The notes under the pieces were generated by a model, which ran no database searches, was not told where the DNA came from, and was given only the letters and a program-made list of their open reading frames with translations. A program made the position numbers and the translations under genes. Shown in pieces: positions 1 to 6,448 of a stretch of 8,369 bases of DNA. Source of the stretch: Bacteroidia bacterium (GTDB lineage Bacteria; Bacteroidota; Bacteroidia; B-17B0; Aurantibacillaceae); contig JAOABO010000081.1 in the NCBI GenBank assembly GCA_026418315.1, positions 1 to 8,369 on the forward strand, read 5' to 3'. The first letter of the stretch is position 1. Each line of letters opens with the position of its first letter.

Positions 1-26
1 TTAAAATCAATTTCATGGTTTTTCAT
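1..26 (-). CDS. Start of a leftward gene cut by the window edge; possibly AIM24/TIGR00266 family
   Basis: On the minus strand an ATG at 26-24 opens a reading frame that runs off the left edge, giving MKNHEIDF plus part of a ninth codon. Eight residues cannot identify a protein. From memory, Bacteroidota proteins of the AIM24-like family TIGR00266 often begin with a very similar stretch (M-x-x-HEIDF or HEIDY), so this family is my guess. A weak promoter-like box lies 16 bases upstream (43-50), which supports a real gene start. The gene is divergent from the EVE-domain gene at 86. The presence of a gene here is moderately likely; the family is only a guess. Confidence 0.35.
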
Positions 27-42
27 ATAGATAATTTTCCCG

Positions 43-50
43 CAAATATG
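43..50 (-). promoter_or_regulatory. Weak -7 box for the leftward edge gene
   Basis: The minus strand reads CATATTTG, one base off the Bacteroidota -7 consensus TAnnTTTG, ending 16 bases before the ATG at 26. The upstream partner is poor: the nearest TTG (76-78 on the plus strand as CAA) is 25 bases away, longer than usual. Kept because its spacing to the start codon resembles the better promoters in this window. Confidence 0.3.
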
Positions 51-65
51 CTTAAAATTATTCTG

Positions 66-73
66 TACATTTC
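66..73 (+). promoter_or_regulatory. Weak -7 box for the EVE-domain gene
   Basis: TACATTTC differs from TAnnTTTG only in the last base and ends 12 bases before the ATG at 86, the same distance as the perfect box at 4217-4224. No TTG is seen at the expected upstream distance, so this is a weak call. If real, the 5' untranslated leader would be under about ten bases. Confidence 0.28.
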
Positions 74-85
74 AGCAAAAAATTT

Positions 86-499
86 ATGTCTCAATATTGG
101 TTACTTAAATCAGAACCATATAAGTATAGTTGGGATCAATTATTAAAAGACGGTAGCACATTTTGGGACGGAGTAAGAAATTATCAGGCAAGAAAAAATC
201 TGATGTCTATGAGAAAGGGCGATAAATGCCTGTTTTATCATAGTAATGAAGGACTTGCTATCGTAGGTATTGCAGAAGTTATCAAAGAACATTATCCAGA
301 CCCTACAGATAAAACCGGAAAATGGGTGTGTGTAGATATAAAACCTTACAAAAATTTGAAAAAGCCCATTACGCTTCAGGAAATAAAAACACATTCCGTA
401 CTCAAAAACATGCAATTTATCAAACAACAGAGATTATCTGTAAGTATGGTTACAGAAAAGGAATATGAAATAATATGCGAACTGGGTGGTATAAAATAA
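86..499 (+). CDS. Stand-alone EVE-domain protein (THYN1-like)
   Basis: A 137-residue protein made of a single EVE domain, a PUA-like beta-barrel fold related to ASCH and YTH domains. The family signature is clear: WLLKSEP at residues 5-11, then a Y-S-W at 14-16, and WDGVRNYQAR at 27-36, which forms the conserved pocket region, followed by G45-D and the FYHSN strand at 50-54. Length fits the single-domain family (roughly 135-155), and the start directly before WLLKSEP is the usual one. EVE domains are thought to recognise modified bases in DNA or RNA; human THYN1 is the best-known stand-alone member. The cellular role of bacterial single-domain copies is not settled. No restriction enzyme, McrB-like GTPase or methyltransferase lies beside it. 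The downstream lipoprotein gene starts inside its 3' end, suggesting translation coupling. Confidence 0.9.
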   Translation: MSQYWLLKSEPYKYSWDQLLKDGSTFWDGVRNYQARKNLMSMRKGDKCLFYHSNEGLAIVGIAEVIKEHYPDPTDKTGKWVCVDIKPYKNLKKPITLQEIKTHSVLKNMQFIKQQRLSVSMVTEKEYEIICELGGIK

Positions 500-771
500 T
501 TGTTGTAGTACATATATTTCTATTACTCTCTTGCAGGCAAAAAAGTGAAATAAATCATCCTGCGTTCAATGAAACACTTTTGGAAAAATGGGTAGAAACA
601 GAGGTTTTGCACCAAAAATATTCTTCTGAAAAAAAATATCATGACACTATTACTTGCATTCATTATGACGATAATTTAAGTAGTAGTAAAAAAGACAGTA
701 TTATCAGATATTGGTCTGAACATCCAGAAGTTTTAAAAACTTCTGCAGACAATCTGATAAATAAAAAATAA
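475..771 (+). CDS. Small lipoprotein, possibly DUF4296-like
   Basis: A 98-residue protein with a signal peptide of the lipoprotein type: charged start (MRTGWYK), a hydrophobic stretch at residues 8-18, and a lipobox L-L-S-C with the lipidated cysteine at C20. The mature part is short (about 79 residues), polar and probably helical, with no cysteine pattern or enzymatic motif that I recognise beyond one further cysteine. The tail (RYWSEHPEVL near residues 78-87, followed by a short helix) resembles the end of DUF4296, a Bacteroidota lipoprotein family with a Y-Y-x-x-x-P-E pattern, but the match is by eye only. The start overlaps the EVE gene by 25 bases; it is the only ATG giving the complete signal peptide, and an AAAAGGA purine run sits 11 bases upstream. 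It is convergent with bshA. Function unknown. Confidence 0.7.
   Translation: MRTGWYKIIVVVHIFLLLSCRQKSEINHPAFNETLLEKWVETEVLHQKYSSEKKYHDTITCIHYDDNLSSSKKDSIIRYWSEHPEVLKTSADNLINKK
725..745. repeat. Perfect inverted repeat in the 3' end of the lipoprotein gene
   Basis: Arm CAGAAGTTTT (725-734) and arm AAAACTTCTG (736-745) are exact reverse complements around a single central A. As RNA this folds as an 8-bp stem with a 5-base loop in either direction. It ends 26 bases before the end of the lipoprotein gene and lies 54-74 bases past the bshA stop on the other strand, between two convergent genes. There is no clear U-run directly after it on either strand, so it is not a standard intrinsic terminator. 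It may be a transcript-end stabiliser, a weak bidirectional stop, or chance. Confidence 0.6.
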
Positions 772-798
772 GAAATACTTTTTACAAGATAATGTTTT

Positions 799-1935
799 TC
801 AAAGTTTACTATTATCTATAAGTTTTTTGTACAATGTAAGGTATTTAGGAAGAATATTTTTTACATCAAATTTTTTTGCCTGAATTAATGCATTTTGCTT
901 GAACTGCATAAGTTTCTTTTCATCAGATAGCAAGTCAATAGATAATTTAGCCATGTTCTTGATGTCTCCAACATTACAAACATACCCGGTCTTATCATGA
1001 ATATTCACTTCTGTAATTCCTCCTGCATTAGTGCTGATAACGGGTACTCCAACCGCCATGGCCTCTAATGCTGCTAATCCAAAACTTTCAGTTTCAGATG
1101 GAAGTAAAAATAAATCGGCAGAAGAAAGAATTTCTATGGGTTCTACAATTCTACCGGTAAATATGACATCATTTTGTAGTTTTAATGCTCTGACTAACCT
1201 TTCTATATGTGGCTTTTCAGGGCCATCTCCAATCAGTACCAATTTAGATTTGATTTTCTTTCTAACTAAGGCAAAAATTTTTACCACATCATCTATTCTT
1301 TTTACTCTTCGGAAATTAGATATGTGCATCAAAATTTTTTCATTTTTAGATTTATTGGAAATACAGCAACGGGCTTCTTTTCTAATCTGTTGTATTTTTT
1401 CAAAATCAATAAAATTATGTATAACTTCAATATTGTTATCAATTTTGAATATGTTTAAAGTTTCTTTTTTTAATGTTTTTGACACCGATGTAATAGCATC
1501 GCTATTATTTAATGAAAATCTTATAACGGGTTCAAATGAAGGGTCTTTACCAACCAATGTTATATCTGTTCCGTGCAATGTAGTAATGTATGGTAGTTTT
1601 ATTTTTTTTGACAAAAGAATTTGTTTAGCCATATAAGCGGCAGAAGCGTGAGGAATAGCATAATGAACATGTAATAAATCTAATGTTTCGTACAACGCCA
1701 CATCTACTATTTTACTGGTAAGTGCAGATTCATAAGGTTGATATTCAAATAAAGGATATTCATACCATTCTACTTCATGATAAATGATATTTTCATTGAA
1801 ATGATTCAATTTAAATGGCAAATTATACGATATAAAATGTACCCTATGTCCTTGTTCTGCCAATGCTTTTCCTAACTCTGTTGCAACTGCCCCACTGCCT
1901 CCAAATGTGGGGTAACAAACAATACCTATGTTCAT
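799..1935 (-). CDS. bshA: BshA, N-acetyl-alpha-D-glucosaminyl L-malate synthase
   Basis: A 378-residue GT4-family retaining glycosyltransferase that joins GlcNAc from UDP-GlcNAc to L-malate, releasing UDP: the first step of bacillithiol synthesis in the cytosol. The N-terminal domain begins with PTFGGSGAVATELG (residues 9-22), the glycine-rich loop and helix typical of BshA, and carries HVHYAIPHA and TLHGTD. The C-terminal Rossmann domain has SNFRRVKR, the IGDGPE strand-turn, and the EX7E motif (E283 and E291, within ETESFGLAALE), which binds the sugar nucleotide. Length and ends fit the family, and the hallmark CYPTFGGSG separates it from generic GT4 enzymes. Its ATG overlaps the pyrF stop as ATGA, so it is translated right after pyrF as the last gene of a leftward operon. 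bshC lies in the opposite operon; no bshB deacetylase is visible. Confidence 0.95.
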   Translation of the reverse strand: MNIGIVCYPTFGGSGAVATELGKALAEQGHRVHFISYNLPFKLNHFNENIIYHEVEWYEYPLFEYQPYESALTSKIVDVALYETLDLLHVHYAIPHASAAYMAKQILLSKKIKLPYITTLHGTDITLVGKDPSFEPVIRFSLNNSDAITSVSKTLKKETLNIFKIDNNIEVIHNFIDFEKIQQIRKEARCCISNKSKNEKILMHISNFRRVKRIDDVVKIFALVRKKIKSKLVLIGDGPEKPHIERLVRALKLQNDVIFTGRIVEPIEILSSADLFLLPSETESFGLAALEAMAVGVPVISTNAGGITEVNIHDKTGYVCNVGDIKNMAKLSIDLLSDEKKLMQFKQNALIQAKKFDVKNILPKYLTLYKKLIDNSKL

Positions 1936-2765
1936 ATTAACTCATAATCTTTTAATATTTTCTCCATGTTTTTTTGGTAGGCCTGTGCCTGTATTTGAGC
2001 CGCCACTGCAAAATTCACATCTGAACCTGCATATATTATATCTCTTGATACGTTCACAATTATACCTATATCTTTGCTAATTGCAGTTTGAGCAATCTCT
2101 TCCAATTGCCCGCCCTGTGCTCCTATTCCGGGAATCAGTAAAAAATGATTGGGTATTAACTTTCTGATTTCGCTTATCAGATCTTTTTGATGGGTGGCTC
2201 CAACTACGAACATCATGTTGTTATCGGTTCCCCATTTTAAAGATTTTTCAATAACCGTAATGAATAAGGGCTTGCCATTCTTGCACTCTATCATTTGAAA
2301 ATCTGATGACCCTTCATTACTGGTTATTGCAAGAATAATAGCCCATTTTTCAGGATACTTTAAAAATGGAGTAATAGAATCCTTACCCATGTATGGAGAC
2401 AAGGTAATAGCATCACATTCCAATTTTTCAAATACGGACTTGGCGTATTTTTCTGATGTATTTCCAATATCACCTCTTTTAGCATCTGCAATAATGAACT
2501 TATCTGGATAATTGATTTTAATGTAGCGAATAGTTTTTTCTAAACTTTTAATTCCTTCTGAACCATACATTTCATAAAATGCAAAGTTGGGCTTATAGGC
2601 CACACAATATGTATGCGTGGCATCAATGATTGCAGTATTAAATTCAAAAATAGGATCGGGTTCATCTAATAAGTGTTTAGGTATTTTCTCCACATCGGGG
2701 TCTAACCCTATACACAAAAAAGATTTGTTTTTTTTAATACTGGATATCAGTTCTGTTTTATTCAT
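1932..2765 (-). CDS. pyrF: Orotidine 5'-phosphate decarboxylase (type 2)
   Basis: A 277-residue TIM-barrel enzyme that converts OMP to UMP, the last step of de novo pyrimidine synthesis. The N-terminus has the substrate-binding SFLCIGLDPD strand (15-24), then VAYKPNFAFYE, and the catalytic D-x-K-x-x-D motif as D94-A-K96-R-G-D99 followed by IGNTS. The phosphate-binding loop is PGIGAQGGQ from P212. The extended DAKRGDIGNTS signature and a length near 275 place it in the type 2 family found in Bacteroidota, actinobacteria and myxobacteria, not the shorter E. coli type. It lies 36 bases after the aminotransferase gene with no promoter box seen between them, and its stop overlaps the bshA start (ATGA), so it is the middle gene of a three-gene operon. 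Confidence 0.96.
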   Translation of the reverse strand: MNKTELISSIKKNKSFLCIGLDPDVEKIPKHLLDEPDPIFEFNTAIIDATHTYCVAYKPNFAFYEMYGSEGIKSLEKTIRYIKINYPDKFIIADAKRGDIGNTSEKYAKSVFEKLECDAITLSPYMGKDSITPFLKYPEKWAIILAITSNEGSSDFQMIECKNGKPLFITVIEKSLKWGTDNNMMFVVGATHQKDLISEIRKLIPNHFLLIPGIGAQGGQLEEIAQTAISKDIGIIVNVSRDIIYAGSDVNFAVAAQIQAQAYQKNMEKILKDYELI

Positions 2766-2801
2766 AATTAATCATTAAATGCTTTTACCAACTGTTTTTT
2801 G

Positions 2802-3665
2802 TTATTTCAAAATCATTTCATTAAATAGTTCAATGAACATTTGTGTAAACATTTTTTTCTCATAAATTCTTGATTGAAACTGTCTAATCCATTGTATGCC
2901 TTGAATAGTATTAGTAATAAATACCTCATCAGAATCCAATAAAACATGTGGATTAAATGGCTTTTCAATAACCAGCATTTTTCTGTTTTCTGCTAATTTT
3001 TGTATTTGTTTTCTCATTATACCACTCACACATCCTTCTGAAAGCGGAGGAGTTAAAAGCATATTGTTTTTCACCGCAAATATATTGGAAGACGTTGCTT
3101 CGCAAATATTGTGTTTTTCATTTAATATCAAACAATCATCTAACTTTAAAGTGTCCTTGTTAATAGCGGCAAGTATATAGATGAGTGCATTACCCGTTTT
3201 GAGGTTGGCAAGACGATTAATGGGCTTTACCACATCCTGAAAAACATCAATTGCCAAACCCTGTGATGGCATAAGGTACAATTTATTAGGCAATTCTTCT
3301 GCTTCCATAAGGTAATCTACTTCATTGCTTTCAGGGTAATACTGCCCACTGCCTTTTCTAAACACTGTCAAACGAATTCGGGCACTCTTATCTTGTAAAT
3401 CATTAGCATATAGCAAATCAGAAATTTTATTAAGAAAATATTCAAAAGAAAAAAAAGAAGGTATTTTCATTTTCAAAAACGGCATACTGAGTTTTAATCG
3501 CAAAACATGTTCTGATAAAAACAATATATTCCTGTTAGAATATCGGATAGTTTCAAAAAGCGAATCACCAAACTTAAAAGCACGATTGGAAAAAGCAATG
3601 GACACGAGTTGAGATGCAGTAATAACTTCACCATTATAGATGTATTTTTTTTGTACTGGTTCCAT
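2802..3665 (-). CDS. Class IV PLP-dependent aminotransferase or lyase (PabC/BCAT/D-amino acid type)
   Basis: A 287-residue fold-type IV PLP enzyme. It shows a YIYNGEVI start, the FSNRAFKFGDSLFETIR segment (roughly residues 25-41), the catalytic lysine K156 in NLKTGNALIYILAA, an N-x-x-E-A-T-S-S-N-I-F strand, and C-V-S-G-I-M-R before the C-terminal lobe. These define the family containing aminodeoxychorismate lyase (PabC, folate pathway), branched-chain aminotransferase and D-alanine aminotransferase. Length and the GDSLFET motif lean towards PabC, but Bacteroidota have several such paralogues and no pabA or pabB is beside it, so I leave the symbol blank. I chose the ATG at 3665. A TTG at 3710 would add 15 residues with no family match, and it lies exactly where the upstream promoter element falls. 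First gene of the operon with pyrF and bshA. Confidence 0.82.
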   Translation of the reverse strand: MEPVQKKYIYNGEVITASQLVSIAFSNRAFKFGDSLFETIRYSNRNILFLSEHVLRLKLSMPFLKMKIPSFFSFEYFLNKISDLLYANDLQDKSARIRLTVFRKGSGQYYPESNEVDYLMEAEELPNKLYLMPSQGLAIDVFQDVVKPINRLANLKTGNALIYILAAINKDTLKLDDCLILNEKHNICEATSSNIFAVKNNMLLTPPLSEGCVSGIMRKQIQKLAENRKMLVIEKPFNPHVLLDSDEVFITNTIQGIQWIRQFQSRIYEKKMFTQMFIELFNEMILK

Positions 3666-3679
3666 TTTTTCCGTGTTGG

Positions 3680-3710
3680 TAAAAATAACTTGAATTATCT
3701 GAATATGCAA
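3680..3710 (-). promoter_or_regulatory. Putative promoter of the aminotransferase-pyrF-bshA operon
   Basis: On the minus strand a TTG (3710-3708) is followed after 20 bases by TATTTTTA (3687-3680), one base off the Bacteroidota TAnnTTTG box. The box ends 14 bases before the chosen ATG at 3665. A competing candidate further upstream (AACCTTTG at about 3736-3743, with a TTG 22 bases before it) would give a longer leader of about 60 bases. Spacing favours the nearer one, but neither is perfect. Confidence 0.42.
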
Positions 3711-3727
3711 GTAAAACTTAATTTTTA

Positions 3728-3760
3728 TTGAACAGCCAAAGGTTTTTTCTATTAAATTTG
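3728..3760 (+). promoter_or_regulatory. Promoter of the PaaI-type thioesterase gene
   Basis: TTG at 3728-3730, then a 22-base spacer, then TAAATTTG at 3753-3760, a full match to the Bacteroidota TAnnTTTG -7 box. The box ends 16 bases before the ATG at 3777, so the leader should be around ten bases. It lies in the divergent gap between the aminotransferase and thioesterase genes. Confidence 0.6.
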
Positions 3761-3776
3761 TAGCATCAATAGAAGT

Positions 3777-4190
3777 ATGAAATCTCCAGAAGAAATAGTC
3801 AACCTATTAATGATGAAAAACGATGCTTTCAGCCAATGGCTGGGCATACAGGTATTAGAAATAAGAAAAGGATATTGTAAATTACAAATGCAGGTCAGAA
3901 AAGAAATGCTGAATGGTTTTTATATTGCCCATGGCGGCATTACTTATTCTCTTGCCGACAGTGCCTTGGCCTTTGCTTCCAATAGCTATGGATATAAAGC
4001 TGTATCAGTAGAAACATCTATATCTCACACAGAGTCCATAAAAGAAGGAGATGTGATACGAGCAGAAACAGAAGAATTACACCGATCTAATAAAATTGCT
4101 GTTTATCTCATAAAAATTTATTCTATGCCCGATAAAAGAACGGTAGCCATTTTCAAAGGCACGGTATATATTTCTTCGCAAGAATGGTAA
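3777..4190 (+). CDS. PaaI-type hotdog-fold acyl-CoA thioesterase
   Basis: A 137-residue single hotdog domain that should hydrolyse an acyl-CoA or aryl-CoA thioester in the cytosol. The PaaI-subfamily signature is present: N46-G, H52-G-G at the start of the long hot-dog helix, and L-A-D61 in that helix, the place of the catalytic aspartate of E. coli PaaI. A conserved V-E-T-S strand (78-81) and a G-D-V-I-R-A-E-T strand follow. Length is normal for the family. PaaI proper acts on hydroxyphenylacetyl-CoA in phenylacetate breakdown, but no other paa gene is nearby, so the substrate is open; a general role clearing stalled acyl-CoA is just as likely. It has its own promoter (3728-3760), and a second promoter follows it, so it is probably transcribed on its own, with some read-through possible. 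Confidence 0.86.
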   Translation: MKSPEEIVNLLMMKNDAFSQWLGIQVLEIRKGYCKLQMQVRKEMLNGFYIAHGGITYSLADSALAFASNSYGYKAVSVETSISHTESIKEGDVIRAETEELHRSNKIAVYLIKIYSMPDKRTVAIFKGTVYISSQEW

Positions 4191-4191
4191 A

Positions 4192-4224
4192 TGTGCTTTC
4201 ATCCTTTATTTTTAATTATTTTTG
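4192..4224 (+). promoter_or_regulatory. Promoter of the propeller protein-upp-bshC operon
   Basis: TATTTTTG at 4217-4224 is a full match to the Bacteroidota TAnnTTTG box and ends 12 bases before the ATG at 4237. The upstream element is imperfect: TGTG at 4192-4195, 21 bases before the box, in place of TTTG. The last three bases of the box are a TTG in frame with the next gene, which can mislead start prediction. Confidence 0.55.
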
Positions 4225-4236
4225 CAGAAAAATTGT

Positions 4237-5787
4237 ATGAAAAAGTGTCTATTCGTTTTTTTCTTCAGCATATTCTTGGGAAAACTTACGTACGCTCAAA
4301 ATATAGACCAAAAGAAAGTTACTGAAGAAGCCAAAAATAAAATGCTGAATGAAAATTTTGAAGAAGCATTAGATGACTGGTTGCAATTATATCAGATAAA
4401 TCCTAAAAATACCGAATATCAATATAATATTGCTGTATGTTATCTCAACTCAAATATTAATAAGGTCAAAGCCATACCATATCTTGAAAATATTGTCAAA
4501 ACTGACAATCACAATCCCAATACAGAATTTTTACTTGGCAGAGCATATCAGTATGCTAACAGATTTTCAGATGCTATTGAATATTTTCAGAAATTCAAAA
4601 GCAACGGTAAAGGAAACCCTGAAAACCTGAAAATAGTAGACCTTGAAATACAACATTGCTTTAATGCTCGCGAACTTGTAAAATTTCCTGTTAATGTTAC
4701 TTTTCAAAATCTTGGAAAAAACGTCAATAGTGAATATGCTGATTTTTATCCTTTTGTTGATGAAAGAGAAAATTACCTCGTATTTAACTCCAACCGCCCT
4801 GTTTCTAATAAAGCTGAAAAACTGGCTAATGGACAATACAAAAATTCTATTATGATATCAAAGGTAATAGATGGTGCTTACACTGAATCTTCCATTATCG
4901 GAGAACCTATCAGCAAAGGAAACAGCGACGAAGAAATAGTAGGAATGAGCTCGAATGGAAGAATTTTAATCATTCATAAAAATGGAAAGTTATTTTTCAG
5001 CCAAATGAATGAGTTGGGCGTATTTAAGAAATTAGAGCCATTACCTGCGTCTATCAATAGTAGTGGCGATGTAATAGCGGCATCCATAAATAATGATGGT
5101 AATCAAATATATTTTGCAAGCAATAGAAAAGGCGGTTATGGCGGAACAGATTTATATGTGTGCAGAAAACTTCCAAACGGTCAATGGGCTGAACCTGAAA
5201 ATTTAGGGCCCGCTATCAACACCGAATTTGACGAAGATTTCCCCAACTTATCGCCTGATGAAAAATTTCTCTTTTTCAGTTCCAAAGGACACGGCAGTAT
5301 GGGCGGATATGATATTTTCAAAGCATCTTGGAATACCGAAACCAACAAATTTGAAAACCCTAAAAATATCGGTTATCCCATTAACACGTCTTATGATGAC
5401 ATGAACTTTAGAATATCAAAAACAGGAAGATATGGATACATGGCCAGCCTCAGAGGAGATGGCTTTGGTGATTATGACATTTATCGTATTGTGTTTAACG
5501 ATGAAGAGCCCGAATTTACCTTAATTACAGGGAATATTACTGGTTCTTCTGAACTAAAAAATTTCAGCGATGTAAGCATACAAGTTACACAATTGAACAC
5601 TGGTGAATTAATTGGTAATTATTTACCCAACCCCCACACTGGTAAATATGTTATTATTCTGCCTCCAGGAAAGTATAAACTAACTGCCGAACATCCTGAA
5701 TTTAAACCTTACACTGCCATCATAGAAGTTTTTGATAAATCCTCTTACAAATCAGAAATATTTCATCCTATTCATTTCACTAAATAA
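4237..5787 (+). CDS. Secreted TPR / PD40 beta-propeller / CRD protein (PorE-like, no OmpA domain)
   Basis: A 516-residue exported protein. Residues 1-20 form a Sec signal peptide ending T-Y-A before Q21. Residues 26-150 are TPR-like helices (for example FLLGRAYQYANRFSDAIEYF). A PD40/WD40-like propeller follows, with blades starting near 167 (YADFYPF), 230, 276, 331 (FDEDFPNLSPDEKFLFFSS) and 386; blades three to five end in the G-G-x-D-[LI]-Y type turn. Residues from about 427 to the end match a carboxypeptidase-regulatory-like domain with LPPGKYKLTAE. This order is that of PorE and related periplasmic envelope proteins of Bacteroidota, where a peptidoglycan-binding OmpA domain normally follows; here the protein simply stops. 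I chose the ATG at 4237, which begins the signal peptide; the TTG at 4222 is part of the promoter. First gene of the operon, eight bases before upp. Exact role unknown. Confidence 0.85.
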   Translation: MKKCLFVFFFSIFLGKLTYAQNIDQKKVTEEAKNKMLNENFEEALDDWLQLYQINPKNTEYQYNIAVCYLNSNINKVKAIPYLENIVKTDNHNPNTEFLLGRAYQYANRFSDAIEYFQKFKSNGKGNPENLKIVDLEIQHCFNARELVKFPVNVTFQNLGKNVNSEYADFYPFVDERENYLVFNSNRPVSNKAEKLANGQYKNSIMISKVIDGAYTESSIIGEPISKGNSDEEIVGMSSNGRILIIHKNGKLFFSQMNELGVFKKLEPLPASINSSGDVIAASINNDGNQIYFASNRKGGYGGTDLYVCRKLPNGQWAEPENLGPAINTEFDEDFPNLSPDEKFLFFSSKGHGSMGGYDIFKASWNTETNKFENPKNIGYPINTSYDDMNFRISKTGRYGYMASLRGDGFGDYDIYRIVFNDEEPEFTLITGNITGSSELKNFSDVSIQVTQLNTGELIGNYLPNPHTGKYVIILPPGKYKLTAEHPEFKPYTAIIEVFDKSSYKSEIFHPIHFTK

Positions 5788-5795
5788 TCCTTGTT

Positions 5796-6446
5796 ATGAT
5801 ATATAATTTATCACACCACCATTCTATTATCAACCAATACATCAGCGAAATCAGAGATATTGAAATACAAAAAGACAGTTGGAGATTTAGAAAAAATATG
5901 GAACGAATTGGCCAGATGATAGCTTTTGAAATATCAAAACAACTTGAATATAAAGACGTTCCTGTAACCACCCCTTTAGGCATAGCCAACTCTCGGGTAC
6001 TATTGCAACAACCGGTTATTGCTACTATTTTAAGAGCCGGATTGCCACTACACATGGGCATTTTGGAAGTATTTGATAAAGCAGAAAATGCCTTTATCAG
6101 TGCATATCGTAAACATCATAAAGATCATTCTTTTGACATTGCATTAGAATACATATCATGTCCATCATTGGAAAATAAAATTCTTATTTTGTGCGACCCC
6201 ATGCTGGCCACTGGTTCTTCCATGGCATTAACGTTCAAAGCATTATTGCAAAGAGGTAAACCTAAACATACACACATTGTGTGTGCTATTGCCAGCAAAC
6301 AAGGTGTTGACTATCTGAAAAAAAACATCCCTGATGTCAACTACACCTTATGGTGCGGTGATATTGATGACGAACTGACTTCTACTGCCTATATTGTTCC
6401 TGGATTAGGAGATGCAGGTGACCTTGCGTTTGGAGAAAAACTTTAA
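5796..6446 (+). CDS. upp: Uracil phosphoribosyltransferase
   Basis: A 216-residue type I phosphoribosyltransferase that makes UMP from uracil and PRPP, the pyrimidine salvage step. The PRPP-binding loop is CDPMLATGSS at 133-142 (D134 in the key position), and the uracil-binding C-terminal motif is PGLGDAGDLAFG at 202-213. Other family marks are T-P-L-G-I near 59-63 and I-L-R-A-G-L-P near 78-84. Length is normal; the N-terminus (NLSHHHSIINQYISEIRD) is of the Bacteroidota sort. It begins eight bases after the propeller gene and ends two bases before bshC, so the three are very likely co-transcribed. Together with pyrF on the other strand, the window holds both a de novo and a salvage route into UMP. 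Confidence 0.96.
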   Translation: MIYNLSHHHSIINQYISEIRDIEIQKDSWRFRKNMERIGQMIAFEISKQLEYKDVPVTTPLGIANSRVLLQQPVIATILRAGLPLHMGILEVFDKAENAFISAYRKHHKDHSFDIALEYISCPSLENKILILCDPMLATGSSMALTFKALLQRGKPKHTHIVCAIASKQGVDYLKKNIPDVNYTLWCGDIDDELTSTAYIVPGLGDAGDLAFGEKL

Positions 6447-6448
6447 TC

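Noticed and set aside
143..427. Minus-strand open frame opposite the EVE gene
   Set aside because: Fully inside a gene with strong family motifs, with low-complexity F/I/Y-rich translation and no promoter or start context.
86..771. EVE gene plus lipoprotein as a phage-defence cassette
   Set aside because: No nuclease, NTPase, methyltransferase or toxin-like gene accompanies them, and the surroundings are housekeeping genes with matching base composition.
772..798. Possible terminator in the convergent gap
   Set aside because: The stretch is A/T-rich with short A and T runs, but I could not form a convincing stem in it; the nearby palindrome at 725-745 is reported instead.
1031..1636. A 201-codon open frame on the plus strand, opposite bshA
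   Set aside because: It lies wholly antisense to a well-supported bshA gene. The translation has no domain-like pattern, and AT-rich codon use readily leaves such frames open.
3666..3710. TTG start at 3710 extending the aminotransferase by 15 residues
   Set aside because: The added residues do not match the family, and the TTG is better read as the upstream promoter element, correctly spaced from TATTTTTA.
4222..4236. TTG start at 4222 extending the propeller protein by five residues
   Set aside because: This TTG is the end of a perfect TAnnTTTG promoter box, and the ATG at 4237 gives a cleaner signal peptide.
4430..4836. Two open frames (4430-4630 plus, 4567-4836 minus) inside the propeller protein gene
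   Set aside because: Both are shadows of the TPR/propeller coding frame and have no recognisable features.
5780..6061. Minus-strand open frame opposite the start of upp
   Set aside because: Antisense to conserved UPRTase coding sequence and no independent support; its hydrophobic runs mirror the sense codons.
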